Shown: positions 12,992 through 25,354 of the stretch, piece by piece
Layout of the letters: each line of letters starts with the position of its first letter
How positions within the stretch are numbered: position 1 is the stretch's first letter
DNA from: Albugo candida
Lineage: Eukaryota; Oomycota; Peronosporomycetes; Albuginales; Albuginaceae
Assembly (NCBI GenBank): GCA_905220665.1
Contig: CAJNAR010000056.1
Coordinates: 1-45,398 of the forward strand
Direction: 5' to 3'
DNA: 45,398 bases
Notes under the pieces: model-generated
What the model was told of the DNA's origin: nothing
The model's database searches: none
Seen by the model: only the letters and a program-made list of their open reading frames with translations
Made by a program: the position numbers and the translations under genes

Positions 12992-15900
12992 ATCGACATC
13001 TATTTTCTTCTTGTACTCCCACTGATTGACACAATGCGATGCCTTTCTATATATAAGTCCGGTGTGAGCTCTCCATCATGCTGATATTGGTTCCTGTAGG
13101 CTTGATGGTTCAAGGATGAATAACCGTTCAGGTTGTTACTAAACTTATATTAAAGTGTGTTTGAGAAATCTGGTTTTTGAGCTCTGAAAAACATAGGAAT
13201 TTGAGAAATCAATGTTTTAGAGATCAGTTTCAAGGCGAAATCTATCTGGATATTCTTATAAGAAAGTCGCACATAGTTGCTTCTATGCAGATTGTTCTGA
13301 ATGTTTCCCCTGTCCAACACTGCACAACTCACCATGACATTGTACCAGGAATGGCTTCATGCACGTTATCACAAGGCTGATGCCTTATCACACAACAGAA
13401 AAAATCAGTTGTCATGAAATGGAGTCTCATGCTCGCAAGTTTATGAAATTGTCAATCTCAAGTACTTTCTAACTAATGCAAATGCTGGCACCAGTCCATT
13501 TATTCAATCAGGAAAAGTGATCGAGTAAGTTACCACGGATACAAATGTCTAGACCCTTGTGAGATATCTATCACTTTGGCACGTTCATAAAGTACAGCCA
13601 CATGAATTTATTGCAGTATCACTCCAACATGCTGGCGTATAATATCAGAAAAGCCCGTTCTTTTCTCATAGTGAAGCTCGCAACAAACTGCTCCAAGATT
13701 CCTTTCTTAAAATGATCGCGTACAAAAAATGATAGCGAATACCGGTGTGTTGCGCACGAATCTGATGTCCTTCGTTGTTTGTAATTGCGATTGCAAAAGA
13801 ATGTATACTTCACGCCATCATTGACAACGATCACGTCTTTTCAGTTTTGAGTGGGACTTTGACACAAAATTAAATCTTTAAATCGCTGCGTAATCACTCA
13901 GGTGTCCAAAATGCCAGGAGGCAACATGTATCACACGACATTTCTGTAACCCGTTCTCTGTCCTCGAGGACTCTCTGCTTCTCGACATTATTTTCTCATT
14001 ATCGTATGATGTTTTGCAAAACAACCTGATATGAGTTTTTTCTGTATTTCCAATTCATGAAGAAAGCGAAATATGCTTCAGGGGATTATTAGACAACTGC
14101 TAAAGCAGGGAGCTTGCATGATTATCGACATCTATTTTTTTCTTGTACTCGCACTCATTGACACAATGCGATGCCTTTCTATATATAACTCCGGTGTGAA
14201 CTCTCCATCATGCTGATATTGGTTCCTGTAGGCTTGATGGTTCAAGGATGAATAACCGTTCAGGTTGTTACTAAACTTATATTAAAGTGTGTTTGAGAAA
14301 TCTGGTTTTTGAGCTCTGAAAAACATAGGAATTTGAGAAATCAATGTTTTAGAGATCAGTTTCAAGGCGAAATCTATCTGGATATTCTTATAAGAAAGTC
14401 GCACATAGTTGCTTCTATGCAGATTGTTCTGAATGTTTCCCCTGTCCAACACTGCACAACTCACTATAACAATGTACCAGGAATGGCTTCATGCACGTTA
14501 TCACAAGGCTGATGCCTTATCACACGACAGAAAAAATCAGTTGTCATGAAATGGAGTCTCATGCTCGCAAGTTTATGAAATTGTCAATCTCAAGTACTTT
14601 CTAACTAATAATCGACATCTATTTTCTTCTTGTACTCGCACTCATTGACACAATGCGATGCCTTTCTATATATAAGTCCGGTGTGAGCTCTCCATCATGC
14701 TGATATTGGTTCCTGTAGGCTTGATGGTTCAAGGATGAATAACCGTTCAGGTTGTTACTAAACTTATATTAAAGTGTGTTTGAGAAATCTGGTTTTTGAG
14801 CTCCTGAAAAACATAGGAATTTGAAAAATCAATGTTTTAGAGATCAGTTTCAAGGCGAAATCTATCTGGATATTCTTATAAGAAAGTCGCACATAGTTGC
14901 TTCTATGCAGATTGTTCTGAATGTTTCTCCTGTCCAACACTGCACAACTCACTATAACAATGTACCAGGAATGGCTTCATGCACGTTATCACAAGGCTGA
15001 TGCCTTATCACACAACAGAAAAAATCAGTTGTCATGAAATGGAGTCTCATGCTCGCAAGTTTATAAAATTGTCAATCTCAAGTACTTTCTAACTAATGTA
15101 GATGCTAGCACCAGTCCATTTATTCAATCAGGAAAAGTGATCGAGTAAGTTACCACGGATACAAATGTCTAGACCCTTGTGAGATATCTATCATCTTGGC
15201 ACGTTCATAAAGTGCAGCCACATGAATTTATTGCAGTATCACACGACATTTCTGTAACCCTTTCTCTGTCCTCCAGGACTCTCTGCTTCTCGACATTACT
15301 TGCTCATTATCGTATGATGTTTTGCAAAACAACCTGATATGAGTTTTTTCTGTATGTTCAATTCATGAAGAAAGCGAAATATGCTTCAGGGGAATATTAG
15401 ACAACTGCTAAAGCAGGTAGCTTGCATGATTATCGACATCTATTTTCTTCTTGTACTCGCACTCATTGACACAATGCGATGCCTTTCTATATATAAGTCC
15501 GGTGTGAGCTCTCCATCATGCTGATATTGGTTCCTGTAGGCTTGATGGTTCAAGGATGAATAACCGTTCAGGTTGTTACTAAACTTATATTAAAGTGTGT
15601 TTGAGAAATCTGGTTTTTGAGCTCCTGAAAAACATAGGAATTTGAGAAATCAATGTTTTAGAGATCAGTTTCAAGGAAAAATCTATCTGGAAATTCTTAA
15701 AAGAAAGTCGCACATAGTTGCTTCTATGCAGATTGTTCTGAATGTTTCTCCTGTCCAACACTGCACAACTCACTATAACAATGTATCACGAATGGCTTCA
15801 TGCACGTTATCACAAGGCTGATGCCTTATCACACAACAGAAAAAATCAGTTGTCATGAAATGGAGTCTCATGCTCGCAAGTTTATGAAATTGTCAATCTC

Positions 15901-17448
15901 AAGTACTTTCTAACTAATAATCGACATCTATTTTCTTCTTGTACTCGCACTGATTGACACAATGCGATGCCTTTCTATATATAAGTCCGGTGTGAGCTCT
16001 CCATCATGCTGATATTGGTTCCTGTAGGCTTGATGGTTCAAGGATGAATAACCGTTCAGGTTGTTACTAAACTTATATTAAAGTGTGTTTGAGAAATCTG
16101 GTTTTTGAGCTCCTGAAAAACATAGGAATTTGAGAAATCAATGTTTTAGAGATCAGTTTCAAGGCGAAATCTATCTGGATATTCTTATAAGAAAGTCGCA
16201 CATAGTTGCTTCTATGCAGATTGTTCTGAATGTTTCCCCTGTCCAACACTGCACAACTCACTATAACCATGTATCACGAATGGCTTCATGCACGTTATCA
16301 CAAGGCTGATGCCTTATTACACAACAGAAAAAATCAGTTGTCATGAAATGGAGTCTCATGCTCGCAAGTTTATGAAATTGTCAATCTCAAGTACTTTCTA
16401 ACTAATGTAGATGCTGGCACCAGTCCATTTATTTAATCAGGCAAAAAGGATCGAGTAAGTTACCACGGATACAAATGTCTAGACCCTTGTGAGATATCTA
16501 TCACTTTGGCACGTTCATAAAGTGCAGCCACATGAATTTATTGCAGTATCACACGACATTTCTGTAACCCGTTCTCTGTCCTCCAGGACTCTCTGCTTCT
16601 CGACATTACTTCCTCATTATCGTATAATGTTTCGCAAAACAACCTGATGTGAGTTTTTTCTGTATGTCCAATTCATGAAGAAAGCGAAATATGCTACAGG
16701 GGAATATTAGACAACTGCTAAAGCAGGTAGCTTGCATGATTATCGACATCTATTTTTTTCTTGTAATCGCACTCATTGACACAATGCGATGCCTTTCTAT
16801 ATATAAGTCCGGTGTGAGCTCTCCATCATGCTGATATTGGTTCCTGTAGGCTTGATGGTTCAAGGATGAATAACCGTTCAGGTTGTTACTAAACTTATAT
16901 TAAAGTGTGTTTGAGAAATCTGGTTTTTGAGCTCCTGAAAAACATAGGAATTTGAAAAATCAATGTTTGAGAGATCAGTTTCAAGGCGAAATCTATCTGG
17001 ATATTCTTATAAGAAAGTCGCACATAGTTGCTTCTATGCAGATTGTTCTGAATGTTTCTCCTGTCCAACACTGCACAACTCACTATAACAATGTACCAGG
17101 AATGGCTTCATGCACGTTATCACAAGGCTGATGCCTTATCAAACAACAGAAAAAATCAGTTGTCATGAAATGGAGTCTCATGCTCGCAAGTTTATGAAAT
17201 TATCAATCTCAAGTACTTTCTCAAAAATGTAGATGCTAGCACCAGTCCATTTATTCAATCAGGCAAAAAGGATCGGATAAGTTACCACGGATACATATGT
17301 ATAGACCCTTGTGAGATATCTATCACTTTGGCACGTTCATAAAGTGCAGCCACATGAATTTATTGCAGTATCACACGACATTTCTGTAACCCGTTCTCTA
17401 TCCTCGAGGACCCTCTACTTCTCGACATTATTTGCTCATTATCGTATG
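12992..17448 (+). repeat. Array block 4: 6.5-kb super-repeat, second copy (about 4.4 kb kept)
   Basis: The unit order and diagnostic variants repeat those of about 6.52-10.92 kb. TATA positions are offset by 6524, 6524, 6524, 6525, 6525 and 6525 bp. The copy ends abruptly inside module C at about 17448. One patch in C (about 15255-15450) differs from its partner (about 8730-8930), with CCTCCAGGACTC and TTTTGCAAAAC against CCTCGAGAACTC and TTTCGCTAAAC. Confidence 0.8.
13623..13934 (+). repeat. Module D copy, C-type
   Basis: Matches the copy at 7099 exactly 6524 bp upstream, as expected from the super-repeat. Confidence 0.85.
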
Positions 17449-17671
17449 AAAAATCAGTTGTCATGAAATGGAGTCTCATGCTCGCAAGTTTATGAAATTG
17501 TCAATCTCAAGTACTTTCTAACTAATGCAAATGCTGGCACCAGTCCATTTATTCAATCAGGAAAAGTGATCGAGTAAGTTACCACGGATACAAATGTCTA
17601 GACCCTTGTGAGATATCTATCACTTTGGCACGTTCATAAAGTACAGCCACATGAATTTATTGCAGTATCAC

Positions 17672-17983
17672 TCCAACATGCTGGCGTATAATATCAGAAA
17701 AGCCCGTTCTTTTCTCATAGTGAAGCTCGCAACAAACTGCTCCAAGATTCCTTTCTTAAAATGATCGCGTACAAAAAATGATAGCGAATACCGGTGTGTT
17801 GCGCACGAATCTGATGTCCTTCGTTGTTTGTAATTGCGATTGCAAAAGAATGTATACTTCACGCCATCATTGACAACGATCACGTCTTTTCAGTTTTGAG
17901 TGGGACTTTGACACAAAATTAAATCTTTAAATCGCTGCGTAATCACTCAGGTGTCCAAAATGCCAGGAGGCAACATGTATCAC
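17672..17983 (+). repeat. Module D copy, C-type, in the scrambled patch
   Basis: A complete C-type D in block 5, preceded by an A tail and B. Confidence 0.85.
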
Positions 17984-18101
17984 ACGACATTTCTGTAACC
18001 CGTTCTCTGTCCTCGAGGACTCTCTGCTTCTCGACATTATTTTCTTTATCGTATGATGTTTTGCAAAACAACCTGATATGAGTTTTTTCTGTATGTCCAA
18101 T

Positions 18102-18175
18102 TCATGAAGAAATCGAAATATTCTTCAGGGGATTATTATCATGAAGAAATCGAAATATTCTTCAGGGGATTATTA
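18102..18175 (+). repeat. 37-bp direct tandem duplication inside module C
   Basis: The 37 bases at 18102-18138, from TCATGAAGAAATCG to GGGGATTATTA, are repeated exactly at 18139-18175 with no spacer. No other module C in the array has this duplication. Confidence 0.95.
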
Positions 18176-18249
18176 GACAACTGCTAAAGCAGGGAGCTTG
18201 CATGATTATCGACATCTATTTTTTTCTTGTACTCGCACTCATTGACACA

Positions 18250-18506
18250 ATCGCAACAAACTGCTCCAAGATCCCTTTCTTAACATGATCGCGTACAAAA
18301 AATGATAGCGAATATCGGTGTGTTGCGTACGAATCTGATGTCCTTCGTTGTTTGTAATTGCGATTGCAAAAGAATGTATACTTCACGCCATCATTGACAA
18401 CGATCACGTCTTTTCAGTTTTGAGTGGGACTTTGACACAAAATTGAATCTTTAAATCGCTGCGTAGTCACTCAGGTGTCCAAAATGCCAGGAGGCAACAG
18501 TATCAC
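18250..18506 (+). repeat. Truncated module D copy, Y-type
   Basis: The left part of D is missing: the head of module A joins at GACACAA-TCGCAACAAAC. The right end reads GGCAACAGTATCAC in place of GGCAACATGTATCAC. It carries AAATTGAATC, a variant otherwise seen only right of 29 kb. Confidence 0.9.
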
Positions 18507-19327
18507 ACGACATTTCTGTAACCCGTTCTCTGTCCTCGAGGACCCTCTACTTCTCGACATTATTTGCTCATTATCGTATGATGTTTCGCAAAACAACCTG
18601 ATATGAGTTTTGTCTGTATGTCCAATTCATGAAGAAAGCGAAATATGCTACAGGGGAATATTAGGTAACTGCTAAAGCAGGTAGCTTGCATGATCATCGA
18701 CATCTATTTTCTTCTTGTACTCCCACTGATTGACACAATGCGATGCCTTTCTATATATAAGTCCGGTGTGAGCTCTCCATCATGCTGATATTGGTTCCTG
18801 TAGGCTTGATGGTTCAAGGATGACTAACCGTTCAGGTTGTTACTAAACTTATATTAAAGTGTGTTTGAGAAATCTGGTTTTTGAGCTCCTGAAAAACATA
18901 GGAATTTGAGAAATCAATGTTTTAGAGATCAGTTTCAAGGCGAAATCTATCTGGATATTCTTATAAGAAAGTCGCACATAGTTGCTTCTATGCAGATTGT
19001 TCTGAATGTTTCCCCTGTCCAACACTGCACAACTCACCATGACATTGTACCAGGAATGGCTTCATGCACGTTATCACAAGGCTGATGCCTTATCACACAA
19101 CAGAAAAAATCAGTTGTCATGAAATGGAGTCTCATGCTCGCAAGTTTATGAAATTGTCAATCTCAAGTACTTTCTAACTAATGCAAATGCTGGCACCAGT
19201 CCATTTATTCAATCAGGAAAAGTGATCGAGTAAGTTACCACGGATACAAATGTCTAGACCCTTGTGAGATATCTATCACTTTGGCACGTTCATAAAGTAC
19301 AGCCACATGAATTGATTGCAGTATCAC

Positions 19328-19639
19328 TCCAACATGCTGGCGTATAATATCAGAGAAGCCCGTTCTTTTCTCATAGTGAAGCTCGCAACAAACTGCTCCA
19401 AGATCCCTTTCTTAACATGATCGCGTACAAAAAATGATAGCGAATATCGGTGTGTTGCGTACGAATCTGATGTCCTTCGTTGTTTGTAATTGCGATTGCA
19501 AAAGAATGTATACTTCACGCCATCATTGACAACGATCACGTCTTTTCAGTTTTGAGTGGGACTTTGACACAAAATTAAATCTTTAAATCGCTGCGTAATC
19601 ACTCAGGTGTCCAAAATGCCAGGAGGCAACATGTATCAC
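19328..19639 (+). repeat. Module D copy, Y-type
   Basis: Y-type allele with ATCAGAGAAGC. It is like the copy at 11670 but lacks that copy's private change. Confidence 0.85.
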
Positions 19640-20459
19640 ACGACATTTCTGTAACCCGTTCTCTGTCCTCGAGGACTCTCTGCTTCTCGACATTATTTTC
19701 TTATTATCGTATGATGTTTTGCAAAACAACCTGATGTGAGTTTTTTCTGTATGTTCAATTCATGAAGAAAGCGAAATATGCTTCAGGGGAATATTAGACA
19801 ACTGCTAAAGCAGGTAGCTTGCATGAGCATCGACATCTATTTTCTTCTTGTACTCGCACTCATTGACACAATGCGATGCCTTTCTATATATAAGTCCGGT
19901 GTGAGCTCTCCATCATGCTGATATTGGTTCCTGTAGGCTTGATGGTTCAAGGATGAATAACCGTTCAGGTTGTTACTAAACTTATATTAAAGTGTGTTTG
20001 AGAAATCTGGTTTTTGAGCTCTGAAAAACATAGGAATTTGAGAAATCAATGTTTTAGAGATCAGTTTCAAGGCGAAATCTATCTGGATATTCTTATAAGA
20101 AAGTCGCACATAGTTGCTTCTATGCAGATTGTTCTGAATGTTTCCCCTGTCCAACACTGCACAACTCACCATGACATTGTACCAGGAATGGCTTCATGCA
20201 CGTTATCACAAGGCTGATGCCTTATCACACAACAGAAAAAATCAGTTGTCATGAAATGGAGTCTCATGCTCGCAAGTTTATGAAATTGTCAATCTCAAGT
20301 ACTTTCTAACTAATGCAAATGCTGGCACCAGTCCATTTATTCAATCAGGAAAAGTGATCGAGTAAGTTACCACGGATACAAATGTCTAGACCCTTGTGAG
20401 ATATCTATCACTTTGGCACGTTCATAAAGTACAGCCACATGAATTTATTGCAGTATCAC

Positions 20460-20771
20460 TCCAACATGCTGGCGTATAATATCAGAGAAGCCCGTTCTTT
20501 TCTCATAGTGAAGCTCGCAACAAACTGCTCCAAGATTCCTTTCTTAAAATGATCGCGTACAAAAAATGATAGCGAATACCGGTGTGTTGCGCACGAATCT
20601 GATGTCCTTCGTTGTTTGTAATTGCGATTGCAAAAGAATGTATACTTCACGCCATCATTGACAACGATCACGTCTTTTCAGTTTTGAGTGGGACTTTGAC
20701 ACAAAATTAAATCTTTAAATCGCTGCGTAATCACTCAGGTGTCCAAAATGCCAGGAGGCAACATGTATCAC
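20460..20771 (+). repeat. Module D copy, C-type
   Basis: C-type allele but with ATCAGAGAAGC, a variant usual in Y-type copies. This suggests exchange between the two alleles. Confidence 0.85.
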
Positions 20772-21591
20772 ACGACATTTCTGTAACCCGTTCTCTGTCC
20801 TCGAGGACTCTCTGCTTCTCGACATTATTTTCTTATTATCGTATGATGTTTTGCAAAACAACCTGATATGAGTTTTTTCTGTATGTCCAATTCATGAAGA
20901 AATCGAAATATTCTTCAGGGGATTATTAGACAACTGCTAAAGCAGGGAGCTTGCATGATTATCGACATCTATTTTCTTCTTGTACTCGCACTCATTGACA
21001 CAATGCGATGCCTTTCTATATATAACTCCGGTGTGAACTCTCCATCATGCTGATATTGGTTCCTGTAGGCTTGATGGTTCAAGGATGAATAACCGTTCAG
21101 GTTGTTACTAAACTTATATTAAAGTGTGTTTGAGAAATCTGGTTTTTGAGCTCTGAAAAACATAGGAATTTGAGAAATCAATGTTTTAGAGATCAGTTTC
21201 AAGGCGAAATCTATCTGGATATTCTTATACGAAAGTCGCACATAGTTGCTTCTATGCAGATTGTTCTGAATGTTTCTCCTGTCCAACACTGCACAACTCA
21301 CTATAACAATGTACCAGGAATGGCTTCATGCACGTTATCACAAGGCTGATGCCTTATCACACAACAGAAAAAATCAGTTGTCATGAAATGGAGTCTCATG
21401 CTCGCAAGTTTATAAAATTGTCAATCTCAAGTACTTTCTAACTAATGTAGATGCTAGCACCAGTCCATTTATTCAATCAGGAAAAGTGATCGAGTAAGTT
21501 ACCACGGATACAAATGTCTAGACCCTTGTGAGATATCTATCACTTTGGCACGTTCATAAAGTGCAGCCACATGAATTTATTGCAGTATCAC

Positions 21592-21903
21592 TCCAACATG
21601 CTGGCGTATAATATCAGAAAAGCCCGTTCTTTTCTCATAGTGAAGCTCGCAACAAACTGCTCCAAGATTCCTTTCTTAAAATGATCGCGTACAAAAAATG
21701 ATAGCGAATACCGGTGTGTTGCGCACGAATCTGATGTCCTTCGTTGTTTGTAATTGCGATTGCAAAAGAATGTTTACTTCACGCCATCATTGACAACGAT
21801 CACGTCTTTTCAGTTTTGAGTGGGACTTTGACACAAAATTAAATCTTTAAATCGCTGCGTAATCACTCAGGTGTCCAAAATGCCAGGAGGCAACATGTAT
21901 CAC
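21592..21903 (+). repeat. Module D copy, C-type, reverse frame broken
   Basis: C-type allele with AATGTTTACTTC in place of AATGTATACTTC. The change puts a stop in the reverse-strand frame that is open in the other complete copies. Confidence 0.9.
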
Positions 21904-24031
21904 ACGACATTTCTGTAACCCGTTCTCTGTCCTCGAGGACTCTCTGCTTCTCGACATTATTTTCTTATTATCGTATGATGTTTTGCAAAACAACCTGATA
22001 TGAGTTTTTTCTGTATGTCCAATTCATGAAGAAATCGAAATATTCTTCAGGGGATTATTAGACAACTGCTAAAGCAGGGAGCTTGCATGATTATCGACAT
22101 CTATTTTTTTCTTGTACTCGCACTCATTGACACAATGCGATGCCTTTCTATATATAAGTCCGGTGTGAACTCTCCATCATGCTGATATTGGTTCCTGTAG
22201 GCTTGATGGTTCAAGGATGAATAACCGTTCAGGTTGTTACTAAACTTATATTAAAGTGTGTTTGAGAAATCTGGTTTTTGAGCTCTGAAAAACATAGGAA
22301 TTTGAGAAATCAATGTTTTAGAGATCAGTTTCAAGGCGAAATCTATCTGGATATTCTTATACGAAAGTCGCACATAGTTGCTTCTATGCAGATTGTTCTG
22401 AATGTTTCTCCTGTCCAACACTGCACAACTCACTATAACAATGTACCAGGAATGGCTTCATGCACGTTATGACAAGGCTGATGCCTTATCACACAACAGA
22501 AAAAATCAGTTGTCATGAAATGGAGTCTCATGCTCGCAAGTTTATAAAATTGTCAATCTCAAGTACTTTCTAACTAATGTAGATGCTAGCACCAGTCCAT
22601 TTATTCAATCAGGAAAAGTGATCGAGTAAGTTACCACGGATACAAATGTCTAGACCCTTGTGAGATATCTATCATCTTGGCACGTTCATAAAGTGCAGCC
22701 ACATGAATTTATTGCAGTATCACACGACATTTCTGTAACCCGTTCTCTGTCCTCCAGGACTCTCTGCTTCTCGACATTACTTGCTCATTATCGTATGATG
22801 TTTTGCAAAACAACCTGATATGAGTTTTTTCTGTATGTTCAATTCATGAAGAAAGCGAAATATGCTTCAGGGGAATATTAGACAACTGCTAAAGCAGGTA
22901 GCTTGCATGATTATCGACATCTATTTTCTTCTTGTACTCGCACTCATTGACACAATGCGATGCCTTTCTATATATAAGTCCGGTGTGAGCTCTCCATCAT
23001 GCTGATATTGGTTCCTGTAGGCTTGATGGTTCAAGGATGAATAACCGTTCAGGTTGTTACTAAACTTATATTAAAGTGTGTTTGAGAAATCTGGTTTTTG
23101 AGCTCTGAAAAACATAGGAATTTGAGAAATCAATGTTTTAGAGATCAGTTTCAAGGAAAAATCTATCTGGAAATTCTTAAAAGAAAGTCGCACATAGTTG
23201 CTTCTATGCAGATTGTTCTGAATGTTTCTCCTGTCCAACACTGCACAACTCACTATAACAATGTATCACGAATGGCTTCATGCACGTTATCACAAGGCTG
23301 ATGCCTTATCACACAACAGAAAAAATCAGTTGTCATGAAATGGAGTCTCATGCTCGCAAGTTTATGAAATTGTCAATCTCAAGTACTTTCTAACTAATAA
23401 TCGACATCTATTTTCTTCTTGTACTCGCACTGATTGACACAATGCGATGCCTTTCTATATATAAGTCCGGTGTGAGCTCTCCATCATGCTGATATTGGTT
23501 CCTGTAGGCTTGATGGTTCAAGGATGACTAACCGTTCAGGTTGTTACTAAACTTATATTAAAGTGTGTTTGAGAAATCTGGTTTTTGAGCTCCTGAAAAA
23601 CATAGGAATTTGAGAAATCAATGTTTTAGAGATCAGTTTCAAGGCGAAATCTATCTGGATATTCTTATAAGAAAGTCGCACATAGTTGCTTCTATGCAGA
23701 TTGTTCTGAATGTTTCCCCTGTCCAACACTGCACAACTCACCATGACATTGTACCAGGAATGGCTTCATGCACGTTATCACAAGGCTGATGCCTTATCAC
23801 ACAACAGAAAAAATCAGTTGTCATGAAATGGAGTCTCATGCTCGCAAGTTTATGAAATTGTCAATCTCAAGTACTTTCTAACTAATGCAAATGCTGGCAC
23901 CAGTCCATTTATTCAATCAGGAAAAGTGATCGAGTAATTTACCACGGATACAAATGTCTAGACCCTTGTGAGATATCTATCACTTTGGCACGTTCATAAA
24001 GTACAGCCACATGAATTGATTGCAGTATCAC

Positions 24032-24343
24032 TCCAACATGCTGGCGTATAATATCAGAGAAGCCCGTTCTTTTCTCATAGTGAAGCTCGCAACAAACTGC
24101 TCCAAGATCCCTTTCTTAACATGATCGCGTACAAAAAATGATAGCGAATATCGGTGTGTTGCGTACGAATCTGATTTCCTTCGTTGTTTGTAATTGCGAT
24201 TGCAAAAGAATGTATACTTCACGCCATCATTGACAACGATCACGTCTTTTCAGTTTTGAGTGGGACTTTGACACAAAATTAAATCTTTAAATCGCTGCGT
24301 AATCACTCAGGTGTCCAAAATGCCAGGAGGCAACATGTATCAC
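24032..24343 (+). repeat. Module D copy, Y-type
   Basis: Y-type allele with a private change, CTGATTTCCTTC in place of CTGATGTCCTTC. Confidence 0.85.
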
Positions 24344-25354
24344 ACGACATTTCTGTAACCCGTTCTCTGTCCTCGAGGACTCTCTGCTTCTCGACATTAT
24401 TTTCTTATTATCGTATGATGTTTTGCAAAACAACCTGATGTGAGTTTTTTCTGTATGTTCAATTCATGAAGAAAGCGAAATATGCTTCAGGGGAATATTA
24501 GACAACTGCTAAAGCAGGTAGCTTGCATGAGCATCGACATCTATTTTCTTCTTGTACTCGCACTCATTGACACAATGCGATGCCTTTCTATATATAAGTC
24601 CGGTGTGAGCTCTCCATCATGCTGATATTGGTTCCTGTAGGCTTGATGGTTCAAGGATGAATAACCGTTCAGGTTGTTACTAAACTTATATTAAAGTGTG
24701 TTTGAGAAATCTGGTTTTTGAGCTCCTGAAAAACATAGGAATTTGAGAAATCAATGTTTTAGAGATCAGTTTCAAGGCGAAATCTATCTGGATATTCTTA
24801 TAAGAAAGTCGCACATAGTTGCTTCTATGCAGATTGTTCTGAATGTTTCCCCTGTCCAACACTGCACAACTCACTATAACCATGTATCACGAATGGCTTC
24901 ATGCACGTTATCACAAGGCTGATGCCTTATCACACAACAGAAAAAATCAGTTGTCATGAAATGGAGTCTCATGCTCGCAAGTTTATGAAATTGTCAATCT
25001 CAAGTACTTTCTAACTAATGTAGATGCTGGCACCAGTCCATTTATTTAATCAGGCAAAAAGGATCGAGTAAGTTACCACGGATACAAATGTCTAGACCCT
25101 TGTGAGATATCTATCACTTTGGCACGTTCATAAAGTGCAGCCACATGAATTTATTGCAGTATCACACGACATTTCTGTAACCCGTTCTCTATCCTCGAGG
25201 ACCCTCTACTTCTCGACATTATTTGCTCATTATCGTATGATGTTTCGCAAAACAACCTGATATGAGTTTTTTCTGTATGTCCAATTCATGAAGAAAGCGA
25301 AATATGCTACAGGGGAATATTAGGTAACTGCTAAAGCAGGTAGCTTGCATGATC

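Larger units (their letters stand above)
17449..18695 (+). repeat. Array block 5: scrambled units with illegitimate joins
   Basis: Module C breaks at CGTATGA and jumps into the tail of A (AAAATCAGTTG). B, a full D and C follow. C contains a 37-bp tandem duplication and a 3-base loss in CATTATTTTCTTTATCG. The head of the next A (18208-18250) then jumps into the middle of a second D, which is followed by C and a normal unit. This explains the one irregular 1954-bp interval. Confidence 0.85.
18696..25354 (+). repeat. Array block 6: mosaic third copy of the super-repeat
   Basis: Units run long, long, long, medium, short, long, medium. Markers of blocks 3 and 4 recur: the TAACTCCGG TATA form at 21017, the AAATTCTTAAAAG form of A near 23175, and AACCATGTATC near 24880. 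Their spacing is stretched by extra D inserts and an extra unit, so this copy has been reshuffled. Confidence 0.7.

Noticed and set aside
6653..23301. Forward 64-67 codon frames recurring in several A modules
   Set aside because: They arise only in the subfamily with the one-base deletion GAGCTCTG, begin at TTG and are shadows of the repeat.
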